The notes under the pieces are model-generated. The model was not told the DNA's origin, did no database searches, and saw only the letters and a program-made list of their open reading frames with translations. Positions 50,005 through 60,226 of a stretch of 64,000 bases of DNA are shown here, piece after piece. The position numbers were made by a program, and so were the translations under genes. Every line of letters starts with the position of its first letter. The first letter of the stretch is position 1. The stretch is from Tilletia caries. Its lineage: Eukaryota; Basidiomycota; Exobasidiomycetes; Tilletiales; Tilletiaceae. The stretch is from NCBI GenBank assembly GCA_032718865.1, contig JALUTQ010000007.1, positions 62,001 to 126,000 on the forward strand, read 5' to 3'.

Positions 50005-51701
50005 ATGCGGACAGCCCTCGCGCTCGTGAACAGAACCAGAAGCCGTGTCCCAGCGCGATCCATTCACACCAGCATTCCCGCCGCAGTCCCTTCCAAGCAC
50101 AACATGGCCGCCGCCGCCTCCTCCTCCTCCTCGTCGCGCAAGCCATCGCGTCTCGTCGGCGCGCACGCGTCTCGCGTCCATGAGGAGCTCAGCAAGGGAA
50201 CCGACGTCTGGACCCTCTTCGGCCAAGGCTTCGGCCACACCGATAATGTCAACCTCGGTCAGGGCTTCATGAACTTCCCCCCGCCCCAGTACATCAAAGA
50301 GGCCATCACAACAGCCTTGTCGGACCGGGTCGACGTCCACCACTACGCCCATTCGAAGGGAATCCCCCGTCTGCGCACTGCCATTGCCGATTACTATAGC
50401 GCCTCCTTCAGGAAACCCGAGGACCCGGAGCAGGACGGGTTCGAGGCCGCCGAAGGAGATGCCCTGCCCAAACGAAGACCGGACGCAGGCACCAAGCTCA
50501 ACCCGGAAACCGACATCCTCGTCACTCCGGGCGCCAACCAAGGCATGTACTGTGTCCTTGCCGCCTTCCTCGAACCTGGCGACGAAGTGATCACCTTCGA
50601 GCCCGCCTTCGACCAGTACCACTGCGAGGCCACCTTCAACAACGGCAAGCCCGTGTACGTGCCCTTCATCCCCCCGTCTATGGACGCCTCCACGAACAAG
50701 TCGGGGCCGGCGGGCAACATGCCATCTTCGAACGACTGGAGGGTCGACTGGGACGCCCTCGAGAAGGCCATGGCGAGCCCCAAAGCCAAAGTCATCATCT
50801 ACAACTCGCCCCACAACCCGCTCGGCAAAGTCTTCACCGAACCCGAACTTGCCCGTCTCTCGGCACTTTGCATCAAGTACGACATCCTCGTCATTGCTGA
50901 CGAAGTCTACGACTGTCTGACCTATGATGGACTGGAGCATATCCGGATCGCCAACTTTGAGGGCATGTGGGAACGGACCATCACCATTGGAAGTGCGGGA
51001 AAGAGCTTTGCGGCTACTGGTTGGCGTGTGGGATGGTGCATCGGTCCTGCACACCTCGTCCACCCGACTTGGATCGTCCACGTCCGCATCTCATTCTGCA
51101 CAAACCACGCCGCCTCCGTCGGAGGTGAGTATCCCTGTCCGCTCGTCTTTTCTTTACTCTCCCTCCTTCCCGCACTGTGCAACCCGGGTATCCTGACTTT
51201 CCCATCTTCACTGCCCGCAGCTGCGATCGGTCTCGAGAAGGCCGAAGAAAACGACTTCTTCCCGACCCAAGTCAAGCAATACGCCGAACGACGCCAAACG
51301 ATCTGCAAAGCGCTCGACGACGTCGGCCTGCCCTACAGCTGGCCCGAGGGCGGCTACTTTGTCATGGTCGACAGCACAGCCGTCGAGCTCCCCAAGGACT
51401 TTGAGCTGCCGGAGGAAATCGCCAAGCGGCCGAAGGACTTCCACGTCGCTTGGTTCCTGGCCTCGAAGATTGGGATCACCACGATCCCGGCCTCGGCGTT
51501 TTACAGCGACGAACATGCCTTCGATGGCGAGGGCTACATCCGGTTCTCCTTCTGCAAGGATGGCGACCTGGAACGGGCCGCGGAGCGATTGGAACGCGTG
51601 AGTATTGACAGGGAGGATCAGTGGCTTTCCACATACTTCGTGTTTCTGACCTTCCTCATTAAAACAACCAACAGCTGAGGCCGTACCTCAAGAAGCAGTG
51701 A
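50005..51701 (+). CDS. BNA3: Kynurenine aminotransferase (class I PLP aminotransferase)
   Basis: Transaminates kynurenine to kynurenate, a branch of tryptophan breakdown. Three exons: the first ends after NHAASVG near 51124 and the last gives LRPYLKKQ, stop at 51699-51701. The N-terminus (RTALALVNRTRSRVPARSIH) is Arg/Ser/Ala-rich and acid-free, as in mitochondrial presequences. The enzyme body has NVNLGQGFMNFPPPQYI, VTPGANQGMYCVLAAFL, IYNSPHNPLGKVF, VIADEVYDCLTYDG and the PLP-lysine motif TIGSAGKSFAATGWRVGW. A second in-frame ATG at 50104 lies after the presequence and could make a cytosolic form. Kynurenine specificity is inferred from overall similarity to KYAT/BNA3; a cysteine-S-conjugate lyase side activity is common in this family. 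Confidence 0.88.
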
Positions 51702-52534
51702 TCACTTCCACCAGACGGAACAGCTACATCAATACAGACGCTCTTCGATGGACAACAAGAGTTTCGCTTTCTTCCGTCAAACAGAGCGCACAAGTATGGG
51801 ACGCTGTACAATCGAAAATCGAGGTTTTACCCTTCGCGCCCATCTTCGGTGCAACGGCGAGAGCCTTGCCGGAACGGAAGTGCGTGTTCGGAACAAGACC
51901 CAGTGGGCTGGAAGAAAGTACAGATTTCAGTAAGAGAGGGCAGTAAAAGGAGTGGTTAGAGGACAAGGGGGGCCCAAGGGTGGAACGGAGCCCGAAGCAA
52001 GGAAATCGATCTCTAGCTAGGGGCGCATTTTATGAGAGAGAAGAGTGGAACGAGGCGAAGGGAGGAAGCGAGCGAGTGAGGCGACGAAGACATCGCAGAA
52101 CAGTCAACCATAGGCAAGGGGGGGGGTGGGGAGAGGTTCACAGCGCGGCAAGGATATAAAGTAGTGTTACGGGGAACAGATGCAGCACAGTGAATGGTAA
52201 GGGTCAAGGGAAGGGGGGTAAGGAAAGTGGGCAAACCGAGAGGAAGGCGTTGAGAGAAGTGAAGAGCCCCATTTTATGTGCAACAAGAACAGTGAGACTG
52301 TGAGAGGGAGTGGGCGGAGAGACTAAGGCGCAGAGGCATCGAAGGACCGCAAGGAGTGATGTGTATGGTACCGGACGGTGGCAAGCCAGACCCGATCGAG
52401 CGAAAGAGAATAACCCTGAAAGGAAAACGTGTGAGAGAAGTGGGTCAGCACAAGGATCAGAAAAGGCAGAACGGGGAGAGTAATACGCACATGGTGAGGG
52501 AGAAGTAAGAAGGAAAGAGAGGAATCCAGGGGAT
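51702..52534. other. Convergent 3' flanks, no gene seen
   Basis: About 830 bp with a G-rich run near 52118-52136. Minus-strand frames upstream of 52534 lack coding features. Confidence 0.5.
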
Positions 52535-55500
52535 TCAAGACCGCAGCGCATAGCTTCCAAAGCGAGACGCCTGCGCCATGCCCGGCTTGATCGCCCGACC
52601 CCGATCAAGCACGCTGATCCCCTTCAAAATAGCAGCAGCATTCAACGCCTGCTGCCGCCGCTGCTCCGCACACAGACACCCGCACATCGCACACGAAGGA
52701 ATCATCGCCGCGGGCCCACCATGTCCAGCACTGGAGTCGCCGCCGCCGCCGCCGGACGTCGTCAAAGGCAACGCAGCATTCCCATTCGCCGCAGGCGAGA
52801 CGCCCGCTGAAGGTGTCACAGCGCCCGCGCCGCCCATCCCCTCGTCGTCCTCCCCGACGGCGAACAAGCCCGCGCCTCCGGCAGCAGCAAGCTCCGCAGC
52901 GGCCGGAGCGGTGAAGTACGTATTCCGCAACTCGGCCAGCTCAGCCGCGTACTCCATAATCTTGGCCTCCAGCTCCAGCGTGCGCAGCTTCCACGCCGGT
53001 TGCGCATTATTGCCATTGAGGTTGTTGCTGCTGTTGCTGTTGCTGTTCGACATGCCGCCTGCCGCTGCCGGGCCCGTTTCGCTCAAGGTAGGGGAGCCCG
53101 ACGCGGTGAGGCCTCCGTTGGAATGCGCTTGCGCTTCGCTCTCCGACGCATTGAGCGCCTCCGAAGGGCGACGCGACGCAGCCGCGTCCCCGCTCCCAGC
53201 CCGATCCACACGTATAATCTGCTTCGGACTCCTCGCACCCGACCCACCAGCGCTAGAGCTAACACTGGCCTGCCTCGAGGACAGGAGCGAGCCAGGGACG
53301 TCCTTGGCCACCCTGCCGCTAGTGCTCTTTGCGTCCTCACTCGCCACGCCCGAAGTGAAGGACGTCATCGACGTCGAGCGCGACGCCGAATGATTCGGTT
53401 CGACAGGCGAGAGGAGCGTTGGACTTTTGGACGCCGAGGGGCTCATCGCCGCCCCCGCCGCTCCTCCTCCGAACCCGCCTCCTAAACTGCCCGAGACAGG
53501 AGTTGTCGAGTTTGCCGCGCGACTCGACGTGACAGCAGATGAGGCACCGGAGTCCGACAGCGTCGGATCAAGCAGGTCGGCCGAGAAACCAGAAAGCATG
53601 GAGCTCATCGGACGCAGTTTGAGCGCAGGCATGGCAACGCTCAACCCGCCTCCACCACCAGCTCCCAATCCCGACCCACTTCCGCTAGACCCCATCGCAC
53701 CACCAAAGGAATTACCCAGTCCAGCAGCACCCGAAACCGAGCCGGATCCACGCCACGACGAGTCCGGGGAGACCGTGAACCTCGGCGGGGGCGGGATACT
53801 CCCACGTCCAGATCCCGAGCCCGAACCACGTCCATCGTCGTCCCCCAAACTCCCCACGCCCCGCCCTTCCTCGACCGAGCCATTCCGCGTGCCCGTGCCA
53901 CTACCGGTGCCATTATTACCAGGCATAGGCGGCGCATGGTCCCCAGACCGGTCCTTATTGAACATCCGCAAGAACCCACCGCTCTTCTTACTCTTCAGCG
54001 CCTTCGCACTGAAACTACCTCCACCAGACGACGACGGTTGCTGCTGCTCAGCATCGTCCTGCAACCCGCCGTGTCCCTGGGATGACGACGACGGCAAACC
54101 CATCCCCGCCGGGTTCGACTGCGAGCGCGCCATCCTCGAGGTCACCGAGTCCGGGTTCGAATTCCCATTGCCGTTCGCGTTCCCATTCGCCATCATCATC
54201 CCCGAACCCTCCGAAACCGCAGGTCCCATCGGCACAGCGCCGCCAGAAGGAGTACCAGCAGTAGGAGCGACCGATCCAGCTTTGCCCCCAGCCCGAGCAG
54301 CGCGTGCGTTTCGCTCCCCTCGTTCGCGAGCCTGGTTCGCGCGGGCCTCTTCGAGCGAGATCAGTTTGTACGGTACGCCCTCTGCCTGGCCGGGGCGCGG
54401 GAACGAGCCCATCGTCGGCGGTGCATTCGCATCAATAGTGGTGTTGGATGTATCGCTGCCGCCTGCCGTCGAGGCTACTGCTGCTTGTTGTTGTTGTTGT
54501 TCGCCAGAATGGTCGCCAACACTAGACGAAGCCGTCAAGCCAAGGGCACCCGTTCCCACAGGAGGCGCAGCAGGAGGCGGAGACGCGTACCGCTCCAACC
54601 CCGCATTCGCCGCAGTACTCAACACACCCCGACTACTACCCGCGGTGACGAAGCTCTGCTGACTGCCCGCCGTCGTGAAGCTCTGGTTGACATCCGTGAT
54701 CGTCAGGGCGCTATCGCTCGCTGTCATACCGGGGTTGGAGGAAGAGGCGGCGGCGGACACAGGCGCGGAGGTAGGAGGCATGCTGCCGAACCGCGTGGCC
54801 GTGGGCGAAGTGGGAATACGTGCCCTCCCTCCCGCAAGCCCGGACCCAGCCGAAGTAGACGAAGTCGGCCCACCTCCGCCTGCACCCCCAGGACTGATCC
54901 CCGCAATAGGCCCCATCCCCAAAATCGTCGACCGCGGACTAAGCCCCATCGTCCTACGCCACTCCTCATCATCCCCATTCATCGAATCTCCATTCACGTT
55001 CGGAGTGAGCGGTCCCCCACCTCCACCGAACCCATCGCCCGTACCGGACCTCCACGGCGGCGCCACGCCCCCAATCCCAATATTGTTCGCACCGGCACCG
55101 GCACCTGGAGCGCCCGATCCAGAACCGGAGCGAGGTTGGAGCTTAAGCGTCTTCAACCCACCCGCGGCGCTCGCTGAACTGCTCGTGTGCGCAGTGGTAC
55201 TACTACTCGACCGCTGCCCGCCACTGCCTCCGCCATTCCCACTGCCGATCACAGTGGCCGTGGCCGAGATAGGACTCATCATGGGTATGTCGTCGCCGCT
55301 CTGCCGGACGGGGACGGTGTTGCTGTGGCTGTGGCTCATCAGGGACGGCAGAGGCGGAGATGTCGCGCCCCGGGGTGAGTACGTCGTGGGCGAATGCGGC
55401 GCAGAGACGGATGTCCGGCTCGGTGCTATCGCCGTTGTTTGTTGTTGTTGCTGTAGCTGCGCATGGTTGAGACCTTGCGATGGCAGGTGGCTGTGACTAT

Positions 55501-57637
55501 GACTGTGCGGATGCGAACTCGCGGACAGAGCACGCGGATGCGGAGTCACCGTCGCTCCGCCGCTCTCCTCATGCGGCACTCCAGTCCCAGACCCAGATCC
55601 AGACCCACGAGCAAGCGCAACAGAGCCATACACACTCGACTGCCCCGCCGCGCGTCTCGGGTCGTCCAAACTGTTATTCGCCGCATGACTGTCCCTTTGA
55701 CTGTTGGCATTCGAGTTAGACGGCGTCGCACTGGAGATACTAGTGCCCAACCGGAGCGCCTTGACGAACTTGGACTTCTTCCCCGTGCTCGAGGAGGGCG
55801 CCGAGACCGAGCCCGGGCCCGCAGCAAAGGCAGCAGCAGAAGACGACGAGCCATGGAAGGGCGCCGGCATGCCCGTCGGCATTCCCGGCGGTGTACCCGC
55901 TCCTCCCCCCCCAGATGACGAGGACGAACCGAGTCCAAGACCCTTCAACACACCCGCCGCCGCGGCGCTCGAGATACTCTTCGTGCGCGAGCGCGACGAC
56001 ATCGATGCGCCATCGCCGAAGGACGTCCGGAAGCCGGAACTCGTAGCCACCGATTGGGAGTCGGTGTTCTCCATGGAGTCCAGGTTCGGATTGTGGTCGC
56101 GGGAGGGCCGTCCTCCGAAGAAGCTGGACGAGTCCTTCGTAGACGCTTGCGATGGTGCTCCCCCTCCTCCTCCTCCTCCTCCTCCTCCTCCTCCTCCTCC
56201 TCCTACTGTTCTCCTGACATCCCCAGAATCGCGTCCGTCGGTACTAGGCCGCTTCGAGAATGGATTAAAACTCGGCACGGCTCCAGCGCCAGGCCCAGCA
56301 CTACCCCCACCACCTGCGCCACCAAAGCCCAGCCCAAGGTCATCAGACTCATCGCCAAGTTCCCACGGCGCGAGCATATTCTTCTTCAACTTAGGACCCA
56401 TCGCCGACAAGCGTTTATTCGCCGCGGGCCCCCCAACTTTCTCCTCGTCGCGCAACACAGCCGAGAGCTCCTCTTCCTCCTGTGCCTCGGCCTCTGCGTA
56501 GGAGAGCAAGTGCCGACGTTGGTTGCCGCTGTTGTTGCCGTTGGGAATGGGCGGGGGTCGCAAGCCCCTGTTGCGAAAGGCTTCGAGGGCTGCGGCTGAT
56601 GGGGCGGAGAGGGAGGAGGATTTGGGAGACAGGGCTTTGGTGTTGGCGGTGTTGATGACGGGCACAGTGCTCTTCCGTCCCTCTACGGCGACGGCGGGCA
56701 AGGGAGGCATGGGAGGAACGGGCGTCCCGTTCGGCAGGAGACCCTGTAAGTCGGTGGATCGCCAGTCGCTAGAGGACCGAGAGCGTTCGCCGTGTCCGGC
56801 ACGCGTGTCGTCGTCCATGTAGCTGTACATGCTCGAACTTTCGAAGCTGTGTCGGAGCGGATCGTTGAAGTCGTCGGAGAGCGGGCTGGAGAGGGAGTAC
56901 GGGCTCTGTGGGTTACTGCTGCTCTGGTTGTTGCTGTATGAGGAGCGCGGAAGTGACTGCTGGCTGTGTGGTACAGCTGCTGCTACTGGTGCTGCTGATG
57001 AAGATGTCGGAATTGCCGCTGCTGCCGCTGCCGCTGTGTGTATATGTGGCATTTGAGGCATGGGCGGAGCGGCGCGTCTCCTGGCGGCAGTGGACGGGTG
57101 GAGGGCACCCTTCCCAGCCCAAATTGAAGAACTGACGGAGAAGGGCCGTGCTGCGCCAAAGGAGGAGGGGATGGGGGACTCGAAACTACCGCGTGGAGAT
57201 TCTCCGGAGTGAGAAGAGGAAGAAGAGGAGTAGGATGACTGTCTGGCGGTCATGCCTGCTGCTGTGGTTCCTCCGTTGGCTGCTGCTGCTGCAACGGCTG
57301 CCGCTGCTGTCTGTATCAAGAATTGATCCTGCGCGTGTCCCTGTCCCGAGGCGGAGGGAGACCTGGATGTTAGGAATTGCGAGGCAGGGGAGCGTGCCGT
57401 TGGGCTGGGCTCGTTTGGATCTCCATAGAGACTGTCGGCGTCAGTGAAGTGGTCGTCGTGGTCGTCTGCGCTGATGGGCCCGGCGCTTGTTCTCCTGCTG
57501 TTGGGAGCGTCGAGACGGTTGTTCCAGCTGGAGGCGGAGACTGCGGAGGAGGCCGACGGTGCTTTCTCCATGGTTCGCTTGGGAGGGGGCGGTGGTGGTG
57601 GATGTGCTGGCATGAGGGGCATGGGCTGTGCTGCCAT
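52535..57637 (-). CDS. Giant low-complexity protein with conserved Cys-rich C-terminus
   Basis: A single uninterrupted frame of ~1700 residues, mostly disordered Ser/Gly/Ala/Pro with long polyglycine (around DNA 56160-56210), polyalanine and polyserine runs. Islands of order include SYAEAEAQEEEELSAVLRDE with a following KKNMLAPWELGDESDDLGLG, KKSKFVKALRLG, VPYKLISLEEARANQARERG, and LKSKKSGGFLRMFNKDRSG. The end has a coiled-coil (WKLRTLELEAKIMEYAAEL), then SCAMCGCLCAEQRR with a Cys cluster, and LNAAAILKGISVLDRGRAIK. No named domain is recognised. Such scattered short motifs in a disordered chain fit a signalling or polarity scaffold, but that is inference. An upstream exon is possible because a CAG acceptor-like site precedes the ATG at 57637. 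Large plus-strand frames opposite are shadows of the repeats. Confidence 0.72.
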   Translation of the reverse strand: MAAQPMPLMPAHPPPPPPPKRTMEKAPSASSAVSASSWNNRLDAPNSRRTSAGPISADDHDDHFTDADSLYGDPNEPSPTARSPASQFLTSRSPSASGQGHAQDQFLIQTAAAAVAAAAANGGTTAAGMTARQSSYSSSSSSHSGESPRGSFESPIPSSFGAARPFSVSSSIWAGKGALHPSTAARRRAAPPMPQMPHIHTAAAAAAAIPTSSSAAPVAAAVPHSQQSLPRSSYSNNQSSSNPQSPYSLSSPLSDDFNDPLRHSFESSSMYSYMDDDTRAGHGERSRSSSDWRSTDLQGLLPNGTPVPPMPPLPAVAVEGRKSTVPVINTANTKALSPKSSSLSAPSAAALEAFRNRGLRPPPIPNGNNSGNQRRHLLSYAEAEAQEEEELSAVLRDEEKVGGPAANKRLSAMGPKLKKNMLAPWELGDESDDLGLGFGGAGGGGSAGPGAGAVPSFNPFSKRPSTDGRDSGDVRRTVGGGGGGGGGGGGGGGAPSQASTKDSSSFFGGRPSRDHNPNLDSMENTDSQSVATSSGFRTSFGDGASMSSRSRTKSISSAAAAGVLKGLGLGSSSSSGGGGAGTPPGMPTGMPAPFHGSSSSAAAFAAGPGSVSAPSSSTGKKSKFVKALRLGTSISSATPSNSNANSQRDSHAANNSLDDPRRAAGQSSVYGSVALARGSGSGSGTGVPHEESGGATVTPHPRALSASSHPHSHSHSHLPSQGLNHAQLQQQQQTTAIAPSRTSVSAPHSPTTYSPRGATSPPLPSLMSHSHSNTVPVRQSGDDIPMMSPISATATVIGSGNGGGSGGQRSSSSTTAHTSSSASAAGGLKTLKLQPRSGSGSGAPGAGAGANNIGIGGVAPPWRSGTGDGFGGGGGPLTPNVNGDSMNGDDEEWRRTMGLSPRSTILGMGPIAGISPGGAGGGGPTSSTSAGSGLAGGRARIPTSPTATRFGSMPPTSAPVSAAASSSNPGMTASDSALTITDVNQSFTTAGSQQSFVTAGSSRGVLSTAANAGLERYASPPPAAPPVGTGALGLTASSSVGDHSGEQQQQQAAVASTAGGSDTSNTTIDANAPPTMGSFPRPGQAEGVPYKLISLEEARANQARERGERNARAARAGGKAGSVAPTAGTPSGGAVPMGPAVSEGSGMMMANGNANGNGNSNPDSVTSRMARSQSNPAGMGLPSSSSQGHGGLQDDAEQQQPSSSGGGSFSAKALKSKKSGGFLRMFNKDRSGDHAPPMPGNNGTGSGTGTRNGSVEEGRGVGSLGDDDGRGSGSGSGRGSIPPPPRFTVSPDSSWRGSGSVSGAAGLGNSFGGAMGSSGSGSGLGAGGGGGLSVAMPALKLRPMSSMLSGFSADLLDPTLSDSGASSAVTSSRAANSTTPVSGSLGGGFGGGAAGAAMSPSASKSPTLLSPVEPNHSASRSTSMTSFTSGVASEDAKSTSGRVAKDVPGSLLSSRQASVSSSAGGSGARSPKQIIRVDRAGSGDAAASRRPSEALNASESEAQAHSNGGLTASGSPTLSETGPAAAGGMSNSNSNSSNNLNGNNAQPAWKLRTLELEAKIMEYAAELAELRNTYFTAPAAAELAAAGGAGLFAVGEDDEGMGGAGAVTPSAGVSPAANGNAALPLTTSGGGGGDSSAGHGGPAAMIPSCAMCGCLCAEQRRQQALNAAAILKGISVLDRGRAIKPGMAQASRFGSYALRS

Positions 57638-58425
57638 TGCGCGTGGCTGCACGGCTGATAAGCCGAGGGGGGGCGGTCAGTCACTCCCAACGCAAGAGTG
57701 AATATGGGAGAGGCTCACCTTGGCTGTGTGGGTGTCTGTCTGGCTGTGTGTGCAGTGAAGATAGAGGTCCTGCTGCTGCCTGCTGAATCTGATGCTGAGG
57801 GACGAGCGGTCGTTGGCGTGCTGGTTGAGCTGCTCGGCGTTTGTGTGTGGGCCCCCTGTTCTTCTTTTTGCTGTCCGCTGGGCACGCACGCACGGGGACG
57901 GGTGACAGATAACCTTCCCGCGATCGGCAGCGCGTTCGGAATGGACAATACGCGTCGCAGTTCGCACTTCGCACTTCGCACCCAGCTTGTCGTCGCGCGC
58001 TGATGGATGGAGGACAACGATGAGAAGAGCAGAGAAGAGCAGAGCAACGCGATGAGCAGGGCAACCTCAACCAAGGCCTCTCTGAGTGAGCCGTGACAGA
58101 CGCGAACAGGGAGCTGTCAAATCCCATTCGATTACAACCCATCTCTAATCACAAACACATCACGTGGCATTCCTCTCCCGGCGGTCCACACAGCACACTT
58201 ACAAATGCGGGATCCCACTCACCCACTCGGCCATTCCCCGCCCATCAGCACCCTCTCCTCTGTCTCACACTCATCTCGACATCCAGCACGTGTTTGCCAG
58301 CAGCGAGACCATTGATTCGAAACTCATTTATCGTTACTTCCCTTGTTCTGCATCATACACCCGTAGTTCCCTCCACCACGCAACTGCTGGTATATTCAAT
58401 TGCGGCATCGTTTCAATTGGCCAGC
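57638..58425. other. Divergent spacer, promoters of scaffold and HAD genes
   Basis: About 790 bp. May contain a 5' exon or leader intron of the minus-strand gene near 57640-57720. No other gene seen. Confidence 0.5.
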
Positions 58426-59511
58426 ATGGCCACCACCCAGCACCTCGCACGCAAAGTACCAGGACCTCACATCCGCCTCGTCCTCTTTGACGCCTTTGAC
58501 ACCCTCGCCCGTCCACGGAAGCCGCCCCATGTCCAGTATGCCGACGAAGCAAGAGCCCATGGTCTTCGATGGGGCACTTCTTCCTCAGCTTCGCACAGGG
58601 AGGAGGAGGAGAACGAGGCCATTGGGAGAGCATTCAAGCAAGGTGAGGTTTGGGAAGGGGTTTGAGCATCCATACACATGAAAGAGTTCAGAGATAAACC
58701 AGAAAAGGAAGAAGGGATCAATGAACCAAATGCCAAACTGATCCAGCTGATGCCCCTTCCCCTCCGCACGTATCCCCTCTGCCCAGCCTTCAAACAGACC
58801 CTCGCCCAACACCCCCGATACGGCCTCACCACCGGCCTCCCCAACCCAGCCGCATGGTGGTCCCTCCTAATCGAACGCACCTTCCAACCCCTCCTCCCCC
58901 CCTCTCAGCCCATCCCGCCCGCCCTCACTCCCGCCCTCCTCACCCGCTTCGCATCCAATAAGGCCTACGACCTCTTCGACGACGTCCATCCCGCCCTCTC
59001 CGCCCTCCGAGAAAATGGTCTCGCCTTGGGCCTGGCCACCAATTCAGATGCGGCCATCGTGCAGGCCTTGAGCCAGCTCGGACTGGAGAGGCACATGAAC
59101 CTCTCCCTCCTGCCCCCCTCTCCCTCTCTCTCTCCCTCTGGGGACGAATCGAGTCGATCACCACCACCACCGACACTGTCCTATACCGCACCCGCCGACA
59201 AGCCAGACGCGGCTTTCTTCGCCTACGCACTCGCGCGCGCACAGATCCACACGCCACAGGAAGTCCTCTACGTCGGCGACCAGCTGCACGAAGACTACTG
59301 GGGCGCAAAAGATGCGGGTCTTCGTGCGCTCTGGCTCCGTCGTCGGCGTCCTCAGGACGGATCTGTGATGGTGTCCAATCAGCCCGTGTCGCGTGGGGCC
59401 AATAAGGTCGGCAGGGACGAGCGGGGCGCGGAGCAGGGTGAGGAAGTGCGCACTTTGATCGAGGTTGTGGAGTATATCTCCAGGGTGAACGCCGAAGCTG
59501 CGAGCGGATGA
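58426..59511 (+). CDS. HAD-superfamily hydrolase (HDHD3-like)
   Basis: Two exons, 58426-58642 and 58685-59511, with a short 42-nt intron (GTGAGG...AAAG), give 347 residues. HAD motif I is LVLFDAFDTLARP (nucleophile and acid/base Asp), motif II is LALGLATNSD, motif III uses the Lys in APADKPDAAFF, and motif IV is YVGDQLHEDYWGAKDAGLRA. The cap region contains CPAFKQTLAQHPRYGLTTG and WWSLLIERTFQP, a pattern of the HDHD3/haloacid-dehalogenase-like group. A proline/serine loop interrupts before motif III. Likely a small-molecule phosphatase; substrate unknown. The ATG at 58426 is preceded by CCAGC, and no earlier in-frame ATG follows a stop. Confidence 0.82.
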
Positions 59512-60226
59512 AAGAAAGAGCAAGATGGTGGAACGAGAAGGCCCACGCGTCGAATCTCGTTCACGTCAAACACCTCATCCCTCCAATCACAGCCAACAGA
59601 AGATCTATGAGATGCAAAGCGAATCCTTCGGAGAGCGGATATCCTGGCCTCGATTCCCACAGAGCGCCGAATCCAATCATCTGTCGCGGGCAAACTCGAA
59701 GCAACGAGGGCTGAAGAGCCGTCCGTACGGGTTCCGATCTGGAAGCGCTGGGGGTTCCTAGGGCTGCGCAACTTCTTTGAACACCTCCGAGCCTGTGAGA
59801 GGAATGCCTTCGACCTGGCAAGGACATACAGTCGTAGAAGGATGCGCCAAACTTTTCGACCTTCCCCCTCTTCTCGCCTAGACGTTCCATGTCAAAGGCC
59901 TCTTTGCCCGGCATCCCTGGTGCTATGTATGCGCTTCTGCTTTCGACTTCAACAAGGCCAGACGGAATGGATGACGATCGGTGGGCATCAGGAACGTTTG
60001 ACTCATAAAATTACACATACATACAGTACATACATCCACAGTTCCCTCGATTTCACGGCATGTTATCACGAGCCCTGCCCTACTGGAAGATATTTCCGAT
60101 ATCTGTGCATCTCCATCGGACGTGGAAGCGTGAGGGGCAAAGCCGAATCCACAGCAAGTACTGATGGATGTCGCCAGTGCCAGGTGCCCGCCTGACTTTT
60201 CCTAGATATCTTAAAGCTCTCTCGCC
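59512..60226. other. Convergent 3' flanks, no gene seen
   Basis: About 715 bp between HAD and DUF6604 stops. A minus-strand frame at 59561-59914 has no homology features and is not called. Confidence 0.5.

Noticed and set aside
53427..54662. 411-codon plus-strand Pro/Glu-rich open frame
   Set aside because: Mirror of Ser/Gly repeat codons in the minus-strand scaffold gene.
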